NCBI GenBank assembly: GCA_964384805.1
Contig: CAYLLO010000018.1
Coordinates: forward strand, 1 to 24,828
Direction: 5' to 3'
DNA from: HGM10611 sp964384805
Lineage (GTDB): Bacteria > Bacillota_I > Bacilli_A > ML615J-28 > CAG-313
Length of the DNA: 24,828 bases
A program made the translations under genes and the position numbers. This document shows, one piece after another, positions 6,501-14,649 of the stretch. A model generated the notes under the pieces. The model was not told where the DNA came from and searched no databases. It saw only the letters and a program-made list of their open reading frames with translations. Positions within the stretch are counted from its first letter, which is position 1. Each line of letters opens with the position of its first letter.

Positions 6501-7442
6501 CTATTCTTCATTCTTCTTTTGATAATACTCATATATTTTCATTATCTCTCTCATACAATGACTAATTCCTGATTTAGACATTTCTTTGCCTAAAACATTG
6601 GAAGCAAATTCACTTAATTCAGAAAGACTAGAATCTGGATATTCCTTTCTTAAATTAATAGCATCTTGTAACCTATTACTAAGTTTAGGAATAATATTAT
6701 GTTTTTCAAGATATTCAATCGCTTCTTTTTGTTTATTACAATATTGCATCGACCGATTACCATTAGCAATATCACAGTTGATAGTTCGATTAACATTATT
6801 ATAATAATCTCTTAAAATCCGGGAGTTTTCAAATTCAAATACCGCCTCGGTTGCTCCTACAAAGGCTAAAAATTTACTTATCTCTTCTGATTTTTTAATA
6901 TATAGTAAATATTGATTTTTTTTATTAATAAGTGTAGCCATAATATCATTATCTTTTAAGATATTTAAGACTAAAAAGGCCGTTTCAATTTTTTTAAAAA
7001 TAATTTCTAAATGGTAATTGCTTTTTTTAGGATCGTTGATTGACCCTTTGGCAATAAAACAACCTCTAACGAAAGCACTTCGACAACATTCATTGTCAAA
7101 TAACTCATCAGTAATCATAAAACTATCTAATGGTAATAAATGATATTCAGCAATTAAATTGTTCAAATCTCCTTGATATCTTAAATAATAATATTTTTGG
7201 TTTCTTAAACCATTTTGATTAGTGTAACTTAATTCCCCTTCTAAATGATATTTACGTTTTATAAAAGGAATAATATACCTAATGGTACTATTAATAGGAG
7301 TTTTTAAGGTAATGCTCATTCCTCCTTGAGAAATACCTACATCTGCTAGAGAATGTAGAATTCCTGCTATTTGAGCATTATGACAACAAATTAAATTATT
7401 GGTACTCAATAGTTCTTTTTTTACTTCACTAGCAAAAGACAT
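6501..7442 (-). CDS. whiA: DNA-binding regulator WhiA
   Basis: 313 aa, the usual WhiA length. The N-terminal two-thirds is the degenerate LAGLIDADG homing-endonuclease-like fold, seen as RGCFIAKGSINDP (about 125-137) and FLAFVGATEAV (about 191-201). The C terminus is the helix-turn-helix domain: LSNRLQDAINLRKEYPD then LSELSEFASN and SGISHCMREI (about 254-300). WhiA controls sporulation in Streptomyces and affects cell division and chromosome segregation in Bacillus. It is the last gene of the lgt-trxB-whiA run. Its SD AGGAGG (7448-7453) overlaps the trxB stop codon. In B. subtilis rapZ and yvcK lie just before whiA; both are missing here. Confidence 0.95.
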   Translation of the reverse strand: MSFASEVKKELLSTNNLICCHNAQIAGILHSLADVGISQGGMSITLKTPINSTIRYIIPFIKRKYHLEGELSYTNQNGLRNQKYYYLRYQGDLNNLIAEYHLLPLDSFMITDELFDNECCRSAFVRGCFIAKGSINDPKKSNYHLEIIFKKIETAFLVLNILKDNDIMATLINKKNQYLLYIKKSEEISKFLAFVGATEAVFEFENSRILRDYYNNVNRTINCDIANGNRSMQYCNKQKEAIEYLEKHNIIPKLSNRLQDAINLRKEYPDSSLSELSEFASNVLGKEMSKSGISHCMREIMKIYEYYQKKNEE

Positions 7443-7451
7443 TATTTCCTC

Positions 7452-8354
7452 CTATAATTTTTTAATAATCATATTGGAAGCTGTTGTAGCATCACCAACG
7501 GCAGTGGCAATTTGTTTAACTGGGTGATTAATACAATCGCCAATTGCGTATAATCCTTCAACTTGCGTTTGATATTCACTATCTACTTCAACAAACCCTT
7601 GACTATTCAAAACTTTTAAATTTTGTAAAAAAGAAGTAGCTGGTAAATATCCTATGTAAATGAAAGCCCCGTCTACGGCTAATTGATATTCTTTATCTAA
7701 AGTATTTAGGGTTACACTTTCTAGTTTTATATCACCATTGAATGATTTAACAACCGTATTGGGAATTAATTCAATATTTTTCGTTGCTTTAACTTTATCA
7801 ATTAAAATAGTTGCCGCTCGATAATTTTCATTACGATGAATTAAGGTTACTTTTTGACAAAGTTTAGCTAAATATAGACTTTCTTCAAAAGCACTATTTC
7901 CGCCTCCCACAACTAATACTTCTTGGTTTTGGTATAGTTTACCATCACATATTGCACAAAAACTAATTCCCCGATTCATAAATTTTTGTTCTCCGAGAAC
8001 GCCTAAAGAACGATTAATTGTTCCTGTTGCGACTAATACTACTTTAGCATATAACTCTTTATGTGACGTTTTCACTATAAAATCTTCTTCTTTAGTGATT
8101 TCTAATACTTCATCATAGTAAAAAGGGAGATTAAATTCTTTGATTTGTTCTAACATTGTTAAGGCTAAATCAGCCCCAGTTGTTTTTAAAACTCCTGGAT
8201 AGTTCTCTACGACAGATGTGGTAATAACTTTTCCCCCAGGAGCACTCTTTTCAATAATGGCAACCTTCACTTTGGCTCTTGCTAAACAAAGGGCCGCAGT
8301 TAATCCGGCAGGTCCTGCTCCAATTATTAACACCTCATAAATGTTTTTATTCAT
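7452..8354 (-). CDS. trxB: Thioredoxin reductase (NAD(P)H-dependent FAD enzyme)
   Basis: 300 aa, the low-molecular-weight type. FAD-binding GAGPAGL is at 12-18, the redox pair CAIC at C133/C136, the NAD(P)H Rossmann motif GGGNSA at 150-155, and the FAD C-terminal motif IGDC near 270. It passes electrons to cytoplasmic thioredoxin; no thioredoxin gene is in the window. The cofactor phosphate-binding motif usually HRRxxxRA reads HRNENYRA at 173-180, so the second Arg is Asn; this may weaken NADPH preference. The start overlaps the end of lgt by 8 bp and has only a weak AAGAA-type SD, so translation is probably coupled. Its TAG stop forms part of the whiA SD. Confidence 0.92.
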   Translation of the reverse strand: MNKNIYEVLIIGAGPAGLTAALCLARAKVKVAIIEKSAPGGKVITTSVVENYPGVLKTTGADLALTMLEQIKEFNLPFYYDEVLEITKEEDFIVKTSHKELYAKVVLVATGTINRSLGVLGEQKFMNRGISFCAICDGKLYQNQEVLVVGGGNSAFEESLYLAKLCQKVTLIHRNENYRAATILIDKVKATKNIELIPNTVVKSFNGDIKLESVTLNTLDKEYQLAVDGAFIYIGYLPATSFLQNLKVLNSQGFVEVDSEYQTQVEGLYAIGDCINHPVKQIATAVGDATTASNMIIKKL

Positions 8355-9492
8355 TCTTTTGTTCTTCTTTCTTTTTTAACTTTTTTTCTAAAGCTAAACG
8401 TTTTTGTTCTTCAATTTCTTTAAATGGGTCTTTATTTTCGTCTTGCCACATCGTACCTTCTTTAAAGAAAACACAAGCTGGTTCTAATCTATATTTAAAT
8501 ACTCGTCGCAAAATAAAGAATAAAATACCTAAGACAAAGAAAATCACCGATGTAAGAAGGGCTATTCGAATATTACCAATCATCAAGGGATCAGTTCGTA
8601 ATGACTCAATAATAAAACGCACTAACCCGTACCATGTTAAATAAAATGCTACCGCATCCCCTAAATATATTTTTTTACTCTTTCGGCGCACTATCATGTA
8701 TGTCATCACTCCAATTAAGTTAAGTACACTTTCGAAGTAAAAAGTAGGATAATAATACCCAGTAATGCGTGGAATTCCTAGCGATGCATCAGGGGTTAAA
8801 TACATATTATCAATGACAAAATTAGGAACTAATAAATGTCTTAAAGTTAATCGTTGGGCAATTAATTGTTCTTCCGTTAAAGGGCCAGTTTCATAACCAT
8901 TGACCAAGGGACCAAACGCTTCTTGATTGAAAAAATTTCCCCAGCGTCCAATTACTTGAGCAAGCATAAAAAATGGTAAAACAATTTCGATTAATGGCAA
9001 AAGTTTTATTTTTTTAATCTTACAAAAAACAATTAAATAAATAATTGTGGCATATATTCCCCCATGTATTGCTAAACCCGAAAGACCATTAGGACCTAAG
9101 CCAATTATTTCTAAAAAAGCATCAAAGAAATTATTAGGTAATCCCTCATGTTCAAAAATAATGTAGTAAATTCTAGCTCCTATGACCCCACAAAATAATC
9201 CACCAATTAATCCTGTTAATAAATTATCGGAGTCAAAACGAACATATCTAAAAATACGATAGTATGCGATAAGGGTTACCGTTAAAGCCCCAGTTAAAAT
9301 ACAAACCGCATACCAACGAATTTGAATTGTATCTGTAATTTTTAAAAAATAGGGATTAAGGGGGGTTGGGATTTCATGTGTTTTATCTGCTACCGCAAAC
9401 ACACTAGTAAAAATATATCCTAATAATAAACATCCTACAACAATAATACTTGAAAAAATAATTATTTTTTTGTGTTTAGTTATTTTATCCAT
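8347..9492 (-). CDS. lgt: Prolipoprotein diacylglyceryl transferase
   Basis: 381 aa, polytopic. Lgt moves diacylglycerol from phosphatidylglycerol to the lipobox cysteine, the first step of lipoprotein maturation. Signature GRWGNFFNQE is at 182-191, with HGG at 143-145, the YPTFYFES segment near 248-255 and RTDP at 299-302. At about 110 residues above B. subtilis Lgt it is long: it has an extra N-terminal hydrophobic segment (10-34), a polar stretch of about 50 residues after the signature, and a charged Lys/Glu tail (350-381). This fits a genome rich in lipoproteins; four lipobox proteins lie in this window. AGAGG (9499-9503) overlaps the stop of the preceding gene. Confidence 0.95.
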   Translation of the reverse strand: MDKITKHKKIIIFSSIIVVGCLLLGYIFTSVFAVADKTHEIPTPLNPYFLKITDTIQIRWYAVCILTGALTVTLIAYYRIFRYVRFDSDNLLTGLIGGLFCGVIGARIYYIIFEHEGLPNNFFDAFLEIIGLGPNGLSGLAIHGGIYATIIYLIVFCKIKKIKLLPLIEIVLPFFMLAQVIGRWGNFFNQEAFGPLVNGYETGPLTEEQLIAQRLTLRHLLVPNFVIDNMYLTPDASLGIPRITGYYYPTFYFESVLNLIGVMTYMIVRRKSKKIYLGDAVAFYLTWYGLVRFIIESLRTDPLMIGNIRIALLTSVIFFVLGILFFILRRVFKYRLEPACVFFKEGTMWQDENKDPFKEIEEQKRLALEKKLKKKEEQKNE

Positions 9493-9501
9493 ATAAAACC
9501 T

Positions 9502-10083
9502 CTATTTTGCTTTCTTTTTTAACATTTTCTTTCGAAAATACGGATGTAATAATTTTGATAAGTAATTAGTGATTATCATTCTAAAAATTAAAATTATTGT
9601 TAAATATAAAACAAATAACCCATAACTTTTAATTTCAAATCCTGGAATTAATAATGAAACACCAATTGATGAGATAGCTGTTAAAACCAAGATTACTAGT
9701 CCAAAACTAGTTATCACCACAAAAGGTATTTTAGAATAAAGTAAATCTCTACCTAAAGTCTCAATAATCGCAAAACCAAAAGCAAATATCAATAATTTGT
9801 AAAAATGATCATATTCAAAAAGATCTAAATATCCTTCAAGCGCAACGGTCAACAAAACAATGAATCCAACATAGAATAACAAATTAACAAAAATATTAGG
9901 AAATAGTCTATTAACAATACCTATTTTTCTAATTTTTTTTCCTGAACCATTATTACCAGAACCACCTAAACGATTAAGTAATTCTTGTAATTCTTCTGGA
10001 CTATTAATTTCAATACTATTTAAATCTTTTAACTCTTGTTTTTCTTCTTGAGCCTCATCTTCTTTTTCATCTTGGTCATACAT
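9502..10083 (-). CDS. Unknown membrane protein in the lgt operon
   Basis: 193 aa: an acidic, low-complexity N terminus (1-35), a Gly/Asn/Ser linker (40-49), and about four membrane helices (63-83, 95-111, 119-140, 153-173), ending in a very basic tail. I do not recognise the family. AAGGAG (10094-10099) lies 10 nt before the ATG, so the start is well supported although the first 55 bp overlap the end of the VanZ-like gene. The TAG stop doubles as the start of the lgt SD. Tight packing between a VanZ-like protein and lgt suggests an envelope role, but nothing more can be said. Confidence 0.65.
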   Translation of the reverse strand: MYDQDEKEDEAQEEKQELKDLNSIEINSPEELQELLNRLGGSGNNGSGKKIRKIGIVNRLFPNIFVNLLFYVGFIVLLTVALEGYLDLFEYDHFYKLLIFAFGFAIIETLGRDLLYSKIPFVVITSFGLVILVLTAISSIGVSLLIPGFEIKSYGLFVLYLTIILIFRMIITNYLSKLLHPYFRKKMLKKKAK

Positions 10084-10643
10084 AAGTTAAAATCTCCTTT
10101 CTTAGTAACTAACACTCCTAAAATTAAGCCTAAACTATTTAGAAAAATATCTACAATGTCTAAAACGCCTCTTTTAGTTAAGAATTGTAACCATTCTAAT
10201 ATGACAATCAGAGCTATACCTAATAATCCACTAAGAATTTTATTTTGAAAATAGTTAACGAAAATAAAACCTAAAGGAATAAATAAAAGTATATTACCAG
10301 TAATGTTTACAAAAACAATTTTATTTTTAAGCAGAAATTGCAACCATTTTGATAAATAAAAATCTTCTATAAATTGGTATTCTTGATATTCTTCTCGAAA
10401 AAACAACGTTAGAAATAATAATAAACTATAAATAATTATTAAATCCCACATATGTTTTTTTTCTGTTTTAATAATAGTTTTTCCCATTATGAAGATAAAG
10501 CTTAAGAACACCAATATATATAAGTATTTATTTACTTTAGGAAAAAAGATAGCCATAATATTACTAACTATGTCTAATGACCCCGAAAAAAACGTTAATA
10601 CAATGATTACAATGCTTGGAATTAAAATTTTTATATATTTCAT
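10029..10643 (-). CDS. VanZ-like family membrane protein
   Basis: 204 aa with about five hydrophobic segments. The VanZ-like signature is clear in the second half: NITGNILLFIPLG at 113-125, then EWLQFLTKRGVLDIVDI (150-166) and a terminal NSLGLILG helix. The prototype VanZ gives teicoplanin resistance, but most family members are uncharacterised envelope proteins. The C-terminal tail is extremely basic (KMKKKMRLKKKNK) and is encoded by bases shared with the acidic start of the next gene. AGGTGTG precedes the ATG by 7 nt and forms one arm of a perfect inverted repeat (10645-10700). It lies 70 bp downstream of uvrA and may be co-transcribed with it. Confidence 0.8.
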   Translation of the reverse strand: MKYIKILIPSIVIIVLTFFSGSLDIVSNIMAIFFPKVNKYLYILVFLSFIFIMGKTIIKTEKKHMWDLIIIYSLLLFLTLFFREEYQEYQFIEDFYLSKWLQFLLKNKIVFVNITGNILLFIPLGFIFVNYFQNKILSGLLGIALIVILEWLQFLTKRGVLDIVDIFLNSLGLILGVLVTKKGDFNLCMTKMKKKMRLKKKNKS

Positions 10644-10644
10644 A

Positions 10645-10700
10645 TTATATCACACCTTTTTATTTTATTTGTCATTTGTGTAAATAATTCTGTGATATAA
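10645..10700. promoter_or_regulatory. Perfect 10-bp inverted repeat in the uvrA-VanZ gap
   Basis: TTATATCACA (10645-10654) and TGTGATATAA (10691-10700) with a 36-bp spacer. They fill almost the whole gap. In - strand RNA the second arm includes part of the VanZ SD and ends next to its ATG, so pairing would hide the ribosome binding site. It could instead be a pair of operator half-sites. Confidence 0.45.
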
Positions 10701-10713
10701 ACTTCTGATGCTA

Positions 10714-13557
10714 CTATAAAACTTTTTTTAAATATTGTCCTGTGTAAGATTCTGGGACTTTGGCTACTTGTTCTGGAGTTCCCGTTGCCACAATAGTTCC
10801 GCCTCCTTCTCCGCCTTCAGGACCTAAATCAATAAGATAATCTGCCACTTTAATAACATCTAAATTATGTTCAATAATAACAACGGTCGCATTCATATCA
10901 ACCATTTTTTTAATAATATCAATTAACTTTCTAATATCATCAGTATGAAGACCTGTTGTTGGTTCATCAAGAAAAATAATTGTATTTTCTGTAATTTTTT
11001 TATGTAATTCTGAGGCCAATTTTACCCTTTGGGCTTCTCCACCTGAAAGCGTTGTAGCTGGTTGACCAAGTTTTACATAACCTAATCCTACATCTAAAAG
11101 GGTCTTTAATTTAGGATAAATTGTAGGTATATTTTCAAAGAAAGCAGTTGCTTCTTCAATAGTCATTTCTAAAACATCAGCAATGCTTTTGTCTTTATAT
11201 TTTACTTCTAGCGTTTCACGATTATATCTTGTTCCATGGCATGCTTCACAAGGAATATAAACATCTGGTAAAAAGTGCATACTAATTTTAATAACTCCAT
11301 CGCCACAACACTTTTCACATCTGCCACCTTTTACATTAAAACTAAAACGCCCTTTATTATAACCATGCTTTTTGGCTTCTAATGTTTCCGCAAATAAATC
11401 ACGAATATTATCGAATACTCCCGTATAGGTTGCTGGATTACTACGTGGAGTTCTCCCAATAGGCGACTGATCAATAACGATTACCTTATCAATATTTTCT
11501 GTTCCTTCTATAGAAACGTATTTCCCTACAGGATTTTTACTACGGTATAGTTTCCGCTGCAAACTAGCTGCTAAAATATCATTGACAAGCGTGCTTTTGC
11601 CTGATCCTGATACCCCAGTTACAACCGAAATAGTTCCTAAAGGGATGGAAACATCAATATTTTTTAAATTGTTTTCGGTACACCCTTTAACCGTTAAATA
11701 CTTGCCATTTCCGCTTTTTCTTGTTTTAGGAACTTCAATCTTTTTTCTACCTGATAAATAATCCGCCGTTAAAGTATGGACATTTTTGATAAAATATTCT
11801 GGTTCTGCACAAGCAACAAGTTCTCCGCCATGAACCCCTGCTCCTGGGCCAATATCAACAATATAATCACACTCACGCATAATTTCTTCATCATGCTCTA
11901 CTACCACTAAGGTATTTCCTAAATCACGCATTTCTTTTAATGCTTCTATCAACTTATGATTATCTCTTTGATGTAATCCTATAGATGGTTCATCTAAAAC
12001 ATATAATACACCAGTTAGTTTAGAACCAATTTGGGTCGCAAGTCGAATTCTTTGGGCTTCTCCCCCCGATAAAGTCCCCGCTTTTCTTGATAAGGTTAGG
12101 TATTCTAACCCTACATTTTTTAAGAATACTAAACGAGCTTTAATTTCTTTTAAAATTAGTTCAGCAATTTGAGTTTCAATTTGATTTAGTTTTAAATTGT
12201 TAAGAAATTCTAAAGCTTCTAAAATACTCATTTCTGTAAAATCATGAATATTTTTACCATTAATTAAAACCGCTAAAACATATGGTGATAATCGGCGTCC
12301 TTCACAATCCGGACAAGTTTTATCATTCATATAAGACCCATAATATTCTCTTTGAAAACTTGATGAAGTTTCTTGGTAGCGTCTTAAGATTAAATCAGCG
12401 ATTCCTTCAATAACTTTATTCTTATACATACTAATTCCACCGCTACTATGGATTTCATATTTAATAGGTTCTTTGGAACCATGCATAATAATTTCTTTTT
12501 GTTCATCAGTTAAATCTTTATATGGTTTAAAAAGATCAATGTGGTAATGTTCAAATAATTTTTTATACATTTGCCATTCGATATTTTCCGTAAAAATAGT
12601 ATTTTTTAAATACCTAATAGCCCCATCAGCAATACTTAAATTTTCATCTGTAATTAACAAATCAGGATCAATAACCGAGATACTGCCAATTCCTTTACAA
12701 GTCGGACAAGCTCCAAGTGGAGAATTAAAGGAAAACAATGATGGTTCAAGTTTACCAACTGTAAAACCACATTGAGGACAACAATAATGTTCACTAAAAA
12801 AAATACGTTCTCCATTTATTTCCACAAATAGCTTTCCCTCAGATAAACCAGCGGCCGTTTCGATTGATTCATATAATCTTGAACGATTTTCACTTCTTAG
12901 TTTTAAACGATCAACCACCACCATAATATTGTGTTTTTTATTTTTTTCTAGTTTTATTTCTTCATCTAATTCTCGTATTTCTCCATCTACTAAAACTTTG
13001 GAATACCCATCTTTTCGTAAAGTTTCAAAAGTTCCTTCAAAAGTTCCTTTACGTTCTTCAACAATAGGAGCTAACACAATAATGATACTCTCCGTTTCAT
13101 ATGTAAAAACTTTATCGACCATTTCCTCATAAGTTTGACTGCTAATTTCAATATTGTGTACTGGACATGTTGGGTGCCCAATTCTCGCATATAATAAACG
13201 TAAGTAATCATAAATTTCAGTAACTGTTCCCACCGTAGAACGCGGATTTCGACTAGTTGTTTTTTGATCTATTGAAATAGCTGGCGATAAACCTTCAATA
13301 GAATCTACATCTGGTTTATCAACATTACCCAAAAACTGACGGGCATATGCCGATAAACTTTCCACATATCTTCTTTGACCTTCAGCATAAATTGTTTCAA
13401 AAGCTAGTGATGATTTACCTGATCCCGATACTCCTGTCATAACAGTCATTTTCCCTCGAGGAATAATAACATCAATACTTTTTAAATTATTTTCTCTTGC
13501 TCCACGAACAATCAATAATTCATTTTTATTACCAGTTGGATATTTTATTTGTTCCAT
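10714..13557 (-). CDS. uvrA: Excinuclease ABC subunit A
   Basis: 947 aa, full length. UvrA finds bulky DNA lesions and loads UvrB in nucleotide excision repair. Two ABC modules are seen: Walker A GVSGSGKS at 42-49 and 648-655, signatures LSGGE at 496-500 and 837-841, and Walker B VLDEPS (520-525) and FLDEPT (862-867). Two zinc modules have cysteines C260/C263/C284/C287 and C747/C750/C770/C773. uvrB is not adjacent, unlike in B. subtilis. The ATG at 13557 must be the start because an in-frame TGA lies 9 bases upstream and the conserved domain starts at once, yet no SD is within 20 nt; see the leader hairpin. No LexA-type GAAC...GTTC box was seen. Confidence 0.97.
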   Translation of the reverse strand: MEQIKYPTGNKNELLIVRGARENNLKSIDVIIPRGKMTVMTGVSGSGKSSLAFETIYAEGQRRYVESLSAYARQFLGNVDKPDVDSIEGLSPAISIDQKTTSRNPRSTVGTVTEIYDYLRLLYARIGHPTCPVHNIEISSQTYEEMVDKVFTYETESIIIVLAPIVEERKGTFEGTFETLRKDGYSKVLVDGEIRELDEEIKLEKNKKHNIMVVVDRLKLRSENRSRLYESIETAAGLSEGKLFVEINGERIFFSEHYCCPQCGFTVGKLEPSLFSFNSPLGACPTCKGIGSISVIDPDLLITDENLSIADGAIRYLKNTIFTENIEWQMYKKLFEHYHIDLFKPYKDLTDEQKEIIMHGSKEPIKYEIHSSGGISMYKNKVIEGIADLILRRYQETSSSFQREYYGSYMNDKTCPDCEGRRLSPYVLAVLINGKNIHDFTEMSILEALEFLNNLKLNQIETQIAELILKEIKARLVFLKNVGLEYLTLSRKAGTLSGGEAQRIRLATQIGSKLTGVLYVLDEPSIGLHQRDNHKLIEALKEMRDLGNTLVVVEHDEEIMRECDYIVDIGPGAGVHGGELVACAEPEYFIKNVHTLTADYLSGRKKIEVPKTRKSGNGKYLTVKGCTENNLKNIDVSIPLGTISVVTGVSGSGKSTLVNDILAASLQRKLYRSKNPVGKYVSIEGTENIDKVIVIDQSPIGRTPRSNPATYTGVFDNIRDLFAETLEAKKHGYNKGRFSFNVKGGRCEKCCGDGVIKISMHFLPDVYIPCEACHGTRYNRETLEVKYKDKSIADVLEMTIEEATAFFENIPTIYPKLKTLLDVGLGYVKLGQPATTLSGGEAQRVKLASELHKKITENTIIFLDEPTTGLHTDDIRKLIDIIKKMVDMNATVVIIEHNLDVIKVADYLIDLGPEGGEGGGTIVATGTPEQVAKVPESYTGQYLKKVL

Positions 13558-13606
13558 TGTAAATCAGTCAAGTAGATAACTTATTTATCTACCTTTCTCC
13601 TTTCAT
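13558..13606 (-). promoter_or_regulatory. uvrA leader: SD separated from start by a hairpin
   Basis: In the - strand RNA, AAAGGAG lies at 13602-13596. Next comes a stem of 8 perfect pairs (13572-13579 with 13585-13592) that can extend to 10 with a G-U pair. Then 12 unpaired nt lead to ATG at 13557. The SD is about 38 nt from the start when linear but about 13 nt with the hairpin folded. A five-codon ORF (ATG at 13606, stop TAG) overlaps the SD. Confidence 0.5.
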
Positions 13607-13659
13607 TTTATCTAAAATACCATAATATTTTACTTTTTAAACATTTCATCCAATGACTT

Positions 13660-13668
13660 ATTATAACA
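13660..13668 (-). promoter_or_regulatory. Extended -10 promoter of uvrA
   Basis: On the - strand, TGTTATAAT gives a complete extended -10. The hexamer 17 bp upstream (TTAAGT) is a poor -35, which extended -10 promoters tolerate. The expected leader is about 95 nt. Confidence 0.6.
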
Positions 13669-13712
13669 CATTTTTATTTGATACTTAAATTATATGCCCT
13701 TTTTTATTATAT

Positions 13713-13736
13713 AAAGAAAAGGAGGAAATTCCTCCT
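13713..13736 (-). terminator. Compact terminator of the FMN-binding-like lipoprotein gene
   Basis: AGGAGGA (13720-13726) pairs with TCCTCCT (13730-13736) around a 3-nt loop, followed on the - strand by TTTTC and TTT. The stem starts inside the TAG stop codon. Its AGGAGG is not followed by a start codon, so it is not a ribosome binding site. Confidence 0.75.
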
Positions 13737-14541
13737 AGTCAATTGCTTCATATGCTTTTTTGGCTAAATCATAGTAATCTTTATATCCTGAAAGAGTAGC
13801 ACTAGTAACGACATCGCCAATTTTTACAAATCCATTTTCTTTTGTTATCTCTCCACTTAAGTTAGTCCCCACTACCGCATTAGAAAAATATTGGATATTT
13901 TTAGCCCATCCTGTATCCCCAGTTGTCCAATATAAACTAGAGCTTTTAAAGAAAGACCCTTGAGGATTTAAATCAGTAGTTTCTATTTTTTTCCCATCTT
14001 TATCACATACAAAAGCTTTTCCCATTTTTAGTTGCTCGACATACCATTTAGCATGTTCTTCTTCTTTTAGATATTGATGTAAATCATTTATCCCCTCACT
14101 AGAATATTTAATTAATTGTTTAGTGGAAGTAGCATTTTGTAGTTCATCATCAGTATAAGCTACACCAGTAAATATTTTATCACCAATTTTAAGATATTTA
14201 GCATAGCGGTAATTATTACTAGTTTTTAATTCTGTTCCATTTTCATAAGTCACAACATCACGCAAAACATCAGTTTTCGTTTCTTGAGCCCAAACAATTG
14301 GCATAAAAGCCTCATCTATATCAATGTGAACTACTAAATCATCGGCTTTAGTTACCGTAATAAATCCTACATAATCGTAATAAACAATACCATATGCGGT
14401 TGAAGATTTAAAGGTGTCTTTAATTTTATCTAAAGTATCATCTAAGTTTTCTTTATTTTTATCACATGATGTCATTATAAACAAACTAAACAATAAACCT
14501 ATTAATAAAAAAATTCTTTTCATTTTGATATTTTTATTCAT
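13735..14541 (-). CDS. Lipoprotein with FMN-binding-like (COG4939-type) features
   Basis: 268 aa with a lipoprotein signal peptide (core about 9-22, lipobox MTSC, C26). The mature protein seems to hold two related halves. YGIVYYDYVGFITVTKADD (50-68), followed by HIDIDEAFMPIVWA (72-85), recalls the opening of FMN-binding lipoproteins. The C terminus has GDVVTSATLSGYKDYYDLAKKAY (242-264), which resembles the D-x-x-[ST]-G-A-[ST] flavinylation motif of the RnfG/NqrC/PplA type, with Ser in place of Gly. If it carries FMN it would act at the outer membrane face in redox chemistry, but no apbE or Rnf gene is in view. AAGGAG (14551-14556) is 9 nt before the ATG. Single-gene unit with its own terminator. 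Confidence 0.55.
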   Translation of the reverse strand: MNKNIKMKRIFLLIGLLFSLFIMTSCDKNKENLDDTLDKIKDTFKSSTAYGIVYYDYVGFITVTKADDLVVHIDIDEAFMPIVWAQETKTDVLRDVVTYENGTELKTSNNYRYAKYLKIGDKIFTGVAYTDDELQNATSTKQLIKYSSEGINDLHQYLKEEEHAKWYVEQLKMGKAFVCDKDGKKIETTDLNPQGSFFKSSSLYWTTGDTGWAKNIQYFSNAVVGTNLSGEITKENGFVKIGDVVTSATLSGYKDYYDLAKKAYEAID

Positions 14542-14612
14542 AATATTATTCTCCTTCTATTTTTATATTAATATTATTACCAAGTTAATTTACGATATAC
14601 TACAAGATTTTT

Positions 14613-14643
14613 AAAAAATTAAAACATTAGGAAAACCTAATGT
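14613..14643 (-). terminator. Terminator of the GDPD/MBL/lipoprotein operon
   Basis: A perfect 8-bp stem (14624-14631 with 14636-14643), a 4-nt loop, then TTTAATTTTTT on the - strand. It starts just after the stop of the lipoprotein gene. Confidence 0.85.
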
Positions 14644-14649
14644 CTTATA

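Noticed and set aside
10644..10651. TATAAT directly before the VanZ ATG as a leaderless promoter
   Set aside because: There is no -35 at a usable spacing, and the gene has a proper SD that a leaderless transcript would not include.
13607..13734. LexA/DinR box for SOS control of uvrA
   Set aside because: No GAAC-N4-GTTC-like palindrome was found between the promoter and the start; the nearest string (AATGTTTAA) lacks the conserved bases.
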